A stretch of DNA of 6,951 nt, taken from contig JAILPD010000045.1 of assembly GCA_024690445.1 (NCBI GenBank), positions 1 through 6,951 of the forward strand. The letters run 5' to 3'. The position numbers were made by a program, and so were the translations under genes. The notes below the pieces were generated by a model that saw nothing but the letters and a program-made list of their open reading frames with translations, was not told the origin of the DNA and made no database searches. The stretch comes from Acholeplasmatales bacterium (GTDB taxonomy: Bacteria; Bacillota_I; Bacilli_A; Acholeplasmatales; Anaeroplasmataceae). The stretch's first letter is position 1. The number at the start of each line of letters is the position of its first letter. Shown here in pieces: positions 4,848 to 6,951 of the stretch.

Positions 4848-6935
4848 CTAAAACATTCCGTTTTCTTTCATAAGAGCATCTAAATCTTCATCTGAGATAT
4901 CATCATCTACAGTTGGAGCATCATCAAAATCACTTAATGTGTCCTCTTTTTTAGGTGCTTGTTTCTTTGGCTTACTAGGACCACTTGAACCCTTTAATTT
5001 AATTGTTGGAGCTTCTGATTCTTCCTCTGGTTCATCAAATAAACCATTTTCAGCCATTAGCTTCTCTAAATCCTCATCTGATAAATCATCAAAATCATCT
5101 GTATTTGATTTCTTCTTAGGCTTTGGAGCCTCTTCAACTGGAGTAGCATCTAAAGGCTCTTCCTCTTGTGGTTCATCTGAAGTAGGTTCTTCTTCAGGTT
5201 CACTATTTTCCTCTGGTTCTGCATTTGAAGGTTCCTCTTCTACAGGTTCTTTAGATTCTTGAGCTGGTTCATCTTCAACTGCTGGTTCCTCAGGAGAAAC
5301 ATTTTCTTCTACTGGAACCTCAGTCTCTTCAACTGGAGATTCTTCAGGTTCAACCTCAGGCTTAGCTTCATCTTTAACTGGTTCTTTAGGCTCTTCAGTT
5401 GGTTCTTCCTTCTTTGGAGCTTTCTTCTTACCAATTGTCTTTTGTTTTGGCTCTTCAGGTTCATCATCTGCAATATCACTGAAGCTGAAGTCACCATCTC
5501 CACCTAATTGAGCCATTAAAGCATCAAGGTCGTCATCTGATAAGTTATCCATATCGATATCTTCAACAGACTTCTTCTTTGGCTCTTCAGCTTTCTTCTT
5601 AGAAGGTTTCTTCTTAGGTTCAATGCTAGCTTTTTCTTCAGCGGCTTTAACTTCTTTTTCTTCCTCTACAAGTTCAGCATCCTTTTCAGGAATTTGATCT
5701 AGAAGCATTTCGTTTTCAGCCATTAAAGCTGCTAACTCTTCATCTGATAAATCATCATAGTCATCTTTTCTTCTATGTGGAACCTCAGTTGGAGCTTGCG
5801 CAGCAATTTCTGCTGGAGTTAAATCATTCCAGTTAGCATTATCTGCCTCTTGTAATTGTTTTAAATGCTCTCTCTTTTTATTATGAGCATCGTAAACACG
5901 TGCAAGTGCTTCTCTTTGAGATTTTGTTCTCTGCTCTTTTTCTTCGTCTCTCTTGTGTGCAACTTCCTTAGCCTTAGCAATAGCATCCTGCTCAAACTTA
6001 CGCTTCTTAGCTTCCATAGCAGCCTTACGCTCAATTTCAGCTTGACGCTCAGCCTCTGCCTTAAGACGTTCTCTTTCAAGTCTTTCACGCTCTCTAGCTT
6101 CTTCCTTCTTGATCTTTTCCTCAAGCTTAGCTATCAAACGTTCAATTCTCTTAGATTCCTTACCCATACGGGCAATATTCATTTGTTTTTGTTGGTGAAC
6201 AATCTTAAATACCATCAATTGACGTCTTGCATATTCAAGCTGTTCATATAAGTCCTTAGAATCTAATTCATCATCAGCTACACCAAATGCCATAGGGTAA
6301 ATTTGATCTAGCATATCTAACATTTGTCTATAAACAACTCTTATAGACTCATTCATTGTAACACCAGTCTTTTGAATACCTTCCATAGAAGCTTCAAAGA
6401 ATTTAGCAGTTTGAGATAATAATAATTCGTTCATAGAGTAATCCTCTAACTTCTTATTATCAGCCTCAAGATTTAATTCTAATTCTGGTGTATTATCAAC
6501 AACAGGCTTTGGAGCCTTTTGTCCTTGTAATTTCTTAGATGAATAAATATCATCGATTTGTCTATTCTTAATGAATGAAGTTAATGCTAAAGTCATAACT
6601 GCATTAATATCCTTATCGAATGCACTAGAATACTTATAGCTCTTTTCCTTAACATCAATGTTAGTAGCAATACTATCTACTCTATCTAGATATAACCATA
6701 AACCATAACATAGCTTAAAATCTGGATTATGTAAAATGATATTAGTTTTCATAATAGGAGGTAATACATCACGAGCCTTAGCTAAAGCTCTCATGAATTC
6801 AGTACCCTTCAAACCTTGAATCATTTCACGAATATAGCATAATCTATTGAATTGTTCCTTTGTTGTTTCAACATTAGTTGTTAAGTCGTTCTTAATAGCT
6901 ACATTTACTTCAACAGTTACTTCTTGACCAGACAT
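4848..6935 (-). CDS. Scaffold-like protein with coiled coil and four LSDEDLxxLM motifs; 5' end uncertain
   Basis: I do not recognise the family. From ATG 6935 it has 695 residues. Residues 25-135 look folded and helical (CYIREMIQGLKGTEFMRALAKA). Residues 170-240 are again helical, and 241-365 form a highly charged coiled coil or single alpha-helix rich in KRE. From about 390 on, the chain is low-complexity Glu/Pro/Lys and predicted disordered. Four copies of a conserved motif punctuate it at 394-411, 463-478, 616-633 and 678-695, the last being the exact C-terminus. No signal peptide or transmembrane segment is visible, so it should be cytosolic. No ribosome-binding site is visible in the 16 bases before ATG 6935 and the frame is open to the right edge (KNEFK-M), so the true start may lie outside the window. 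It is followed after 16 bases by the signal peptidase. A multivalent scaffold or adaptor role is inferred from architecture only. Confidence 0.8.
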   Translation of the reverse strand: MSGQEVTVEVNVAIKNDLTTNVETTKEQFNRLCYIREMIQGLKGTEFMRALAKARDVLPPIMKTNIILHNPDFKLCYGLWLYLDRVDSIATNIDVKEKSYKYSSAFDKDINAVMTLALTSFIKNRQIDDIYSSKKLQGQKAPKPVVDNTPELELNLEADNKKLEDYSMNELLLSQTAKFFEASMEGIQKTGVTMNESIRVVYRQMLDMLDQIYPMAFGVADDELDSKDLYEQLEYARRQLMVFKIVHQQKQMNIARMGKESKRIERLIAKLEEKIKKEEARERERLERERLKAEAERQAEIERKAAMEAKKRKFEQDAIAKAKEVAHKRDEEKEQRTKSQREALARVYDAHNKKREHLKQLQEADNANWNDLTPAEIAAQAPTEVPHRRKDDYDDLSDEELAALMAENEMLLDQIPEKDAELVEEEKEVKAAEEKASIEPKKKPSKKKAEEPKKKSVEDIDMDNLSDDDLDALMAQLGGDGDFSFSDIADDEPEEPKQKTIGKKKAPKKEEPTEEPKEPVKDEAKPEVEPEESPVEETEVPVEENVSPEEPAVEDEPAQESKEPVEEEPSNAEPEENSEPEEEPTSDEPQEEEPLDATPVEEAPKPKKKSNTDDFDDLSDEDLEKLMAENGLFDEPEEESEAPTIKLKGSSGPSKPKKQAPKKEDTLSDFDDAPTVDDDISDEDLDALMKENGMF
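4851..4904 (-). repeat. LSDEDL motif copy 4 (C-terminal)
   Basis: Residues 678-695 read DDISDEDLDALMKENGMF and end the protein. This is the fullest copy together with copy 3. A free C-terminal position suggests the motif is an exposed peptide ligand. Confidence 0.85.
5037..5090 (-). repeat. LSDEDL motif copy 3
   Basis: Residues 616-633 read DDLSDEDLEKLMAENGLF. It is preceded by a basic patch (PKPKKKS, 605-610) and followed by an acidic stretch. It matches copy 4 at 13 of 18 positions, with conservative changes at several others. Confidence 0.85.
5502..5549 (-). repeat. LSDEDL motif copy 2
   Basis: Residues 463-478 read DNLSDDDLDALMAQLG. The core is kept, but the ENG(L/M)F ending is diverged into a Gly/Asp/Phe stretch. 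A Lys-rich patch (441-455) lies just before it. Confidence 0.8.
5703..5756 (-). repeat. LSDEDL motif copy 1
   Basis: Residues 394-411 read DDLSDEELAALMAENEML, shortly after the coiled coil ends. A basic patch (HRRK, 387-390) precedes it, as Lys-rich patches precede the other copies. Confidence 0.85.
5841..6215 (-). other. Charged coiled coil of the scaffold-like protein
   Basis: Residues 241-365 contain almost no proline or glycine. They alternate acidic and basic residues (for example RERERLERERLKAEAERQ at 281-298), as in long coiled coils or stable single alpha-helices. It would separate the folded N-terminal part from the motif-bearing tail. Confidence 0.75.
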
Positions 6936-6951
6936 CTTAAATTCATTCTTA

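Noticed and set aside
4939..5507. Plus-strand open frames rich in Ser/Gly and Phe/Trp
   Set aside because: They are antisense readings of the Glu/Pro/Lys low-complexity tail of the scaffold-like gene. Their odd composition follows from it, and no ribosome-binding site or family match is visible.
5861..6251. Open frames on both strands over the coiled-coil region
   Set aside because: Arg/Leu-rich (minus) and Ser/Leu/Phe-rich (plus) frames arise from the repetitive charged codons of the coiled coil. The main frame has coherent protein features and the others do not.
4848..6935. Flagellar switch protein because of the FliM-like LSDEDLDALM motif
   Set aside because: No CheC or SpoA-type domains are visible and no flagellar or chemotaxis genes are present. 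The likeness is limited to a short amphipathic peptide.
1..6951. CRISPR arrays, insertion sequences, tRNA or rRNA genes
   Set aside because: No regularly spaced direct repeats, transposase motifs, terminal inverted repeats or tRNA/rRNA-like sequences were seen on either strand.

Overview
The window is AT-rich, uses the standard code with TGG for Trp, has strong AGGAGG ribosome-binding sites, and carries every gene on the minus strand. This fits a low-GC Firmicute or a Mollicutes-related gut or environmental lineage (RF39- or Izemoplasma-like). That placement rests on composition and protein style only, not on a marker gene.

Read in the direction of transcription (right to left), the window holds two transcription units. 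The first begins at or beyond the right edge. It encodes a large scaffold-like protein: a helical N-terminal region, a long charged coiled coil, and an acidic disordered tail carrying four copies of a short DDLSDEDLxxLMxENG(L/M)F motif. Sixteen bases later comes a SipW/ER-type (Ser-His) signal peptidase I with an unusual cytosolic coiled-coil tail. A clear intrinsic terminator closes this unit at 4027-4056.

The second unit starts from a good sigma-A-like promoter with an extended -10 (3902-3930). Its first gene (606-3845) encodes a 1079-residue protein. It has an almost complete glycoside-hydrolase-family-3 architecture (barrel, alpha/beta domain, FnIII-like domain) that appears to lack the catalytic residues. 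Two adjacent transmembrane helices, an acidic linker and a C-terminal region follow. I read that C-terminal region as a degenerate McrB-like AAA+ domain without usable Walker A or B motifs. Fourteen bases downstream is a membrane-anchored AAA+ ATPase with an intact Walker A, cut by the left edge. The sequence before its P-loop aligns by eye with the degenerate domain, so the two look like paralogues, one dead and one active.

The most notable content is this dead/live AAA pair at the membrane, with a pseudo-GH3 sensor- or scaffold-like domain on the dead partner, beside a multivalent-motif scaffold and a signal peptidase. No single known system that I recognise has this set. A joint function is inferred from adjacency and domain logic only. 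The 180-base gap between the two units holds a terminator, a promoter, small dyads and a possible 11-codon leader ORF overlapping the GH3-like gene start.
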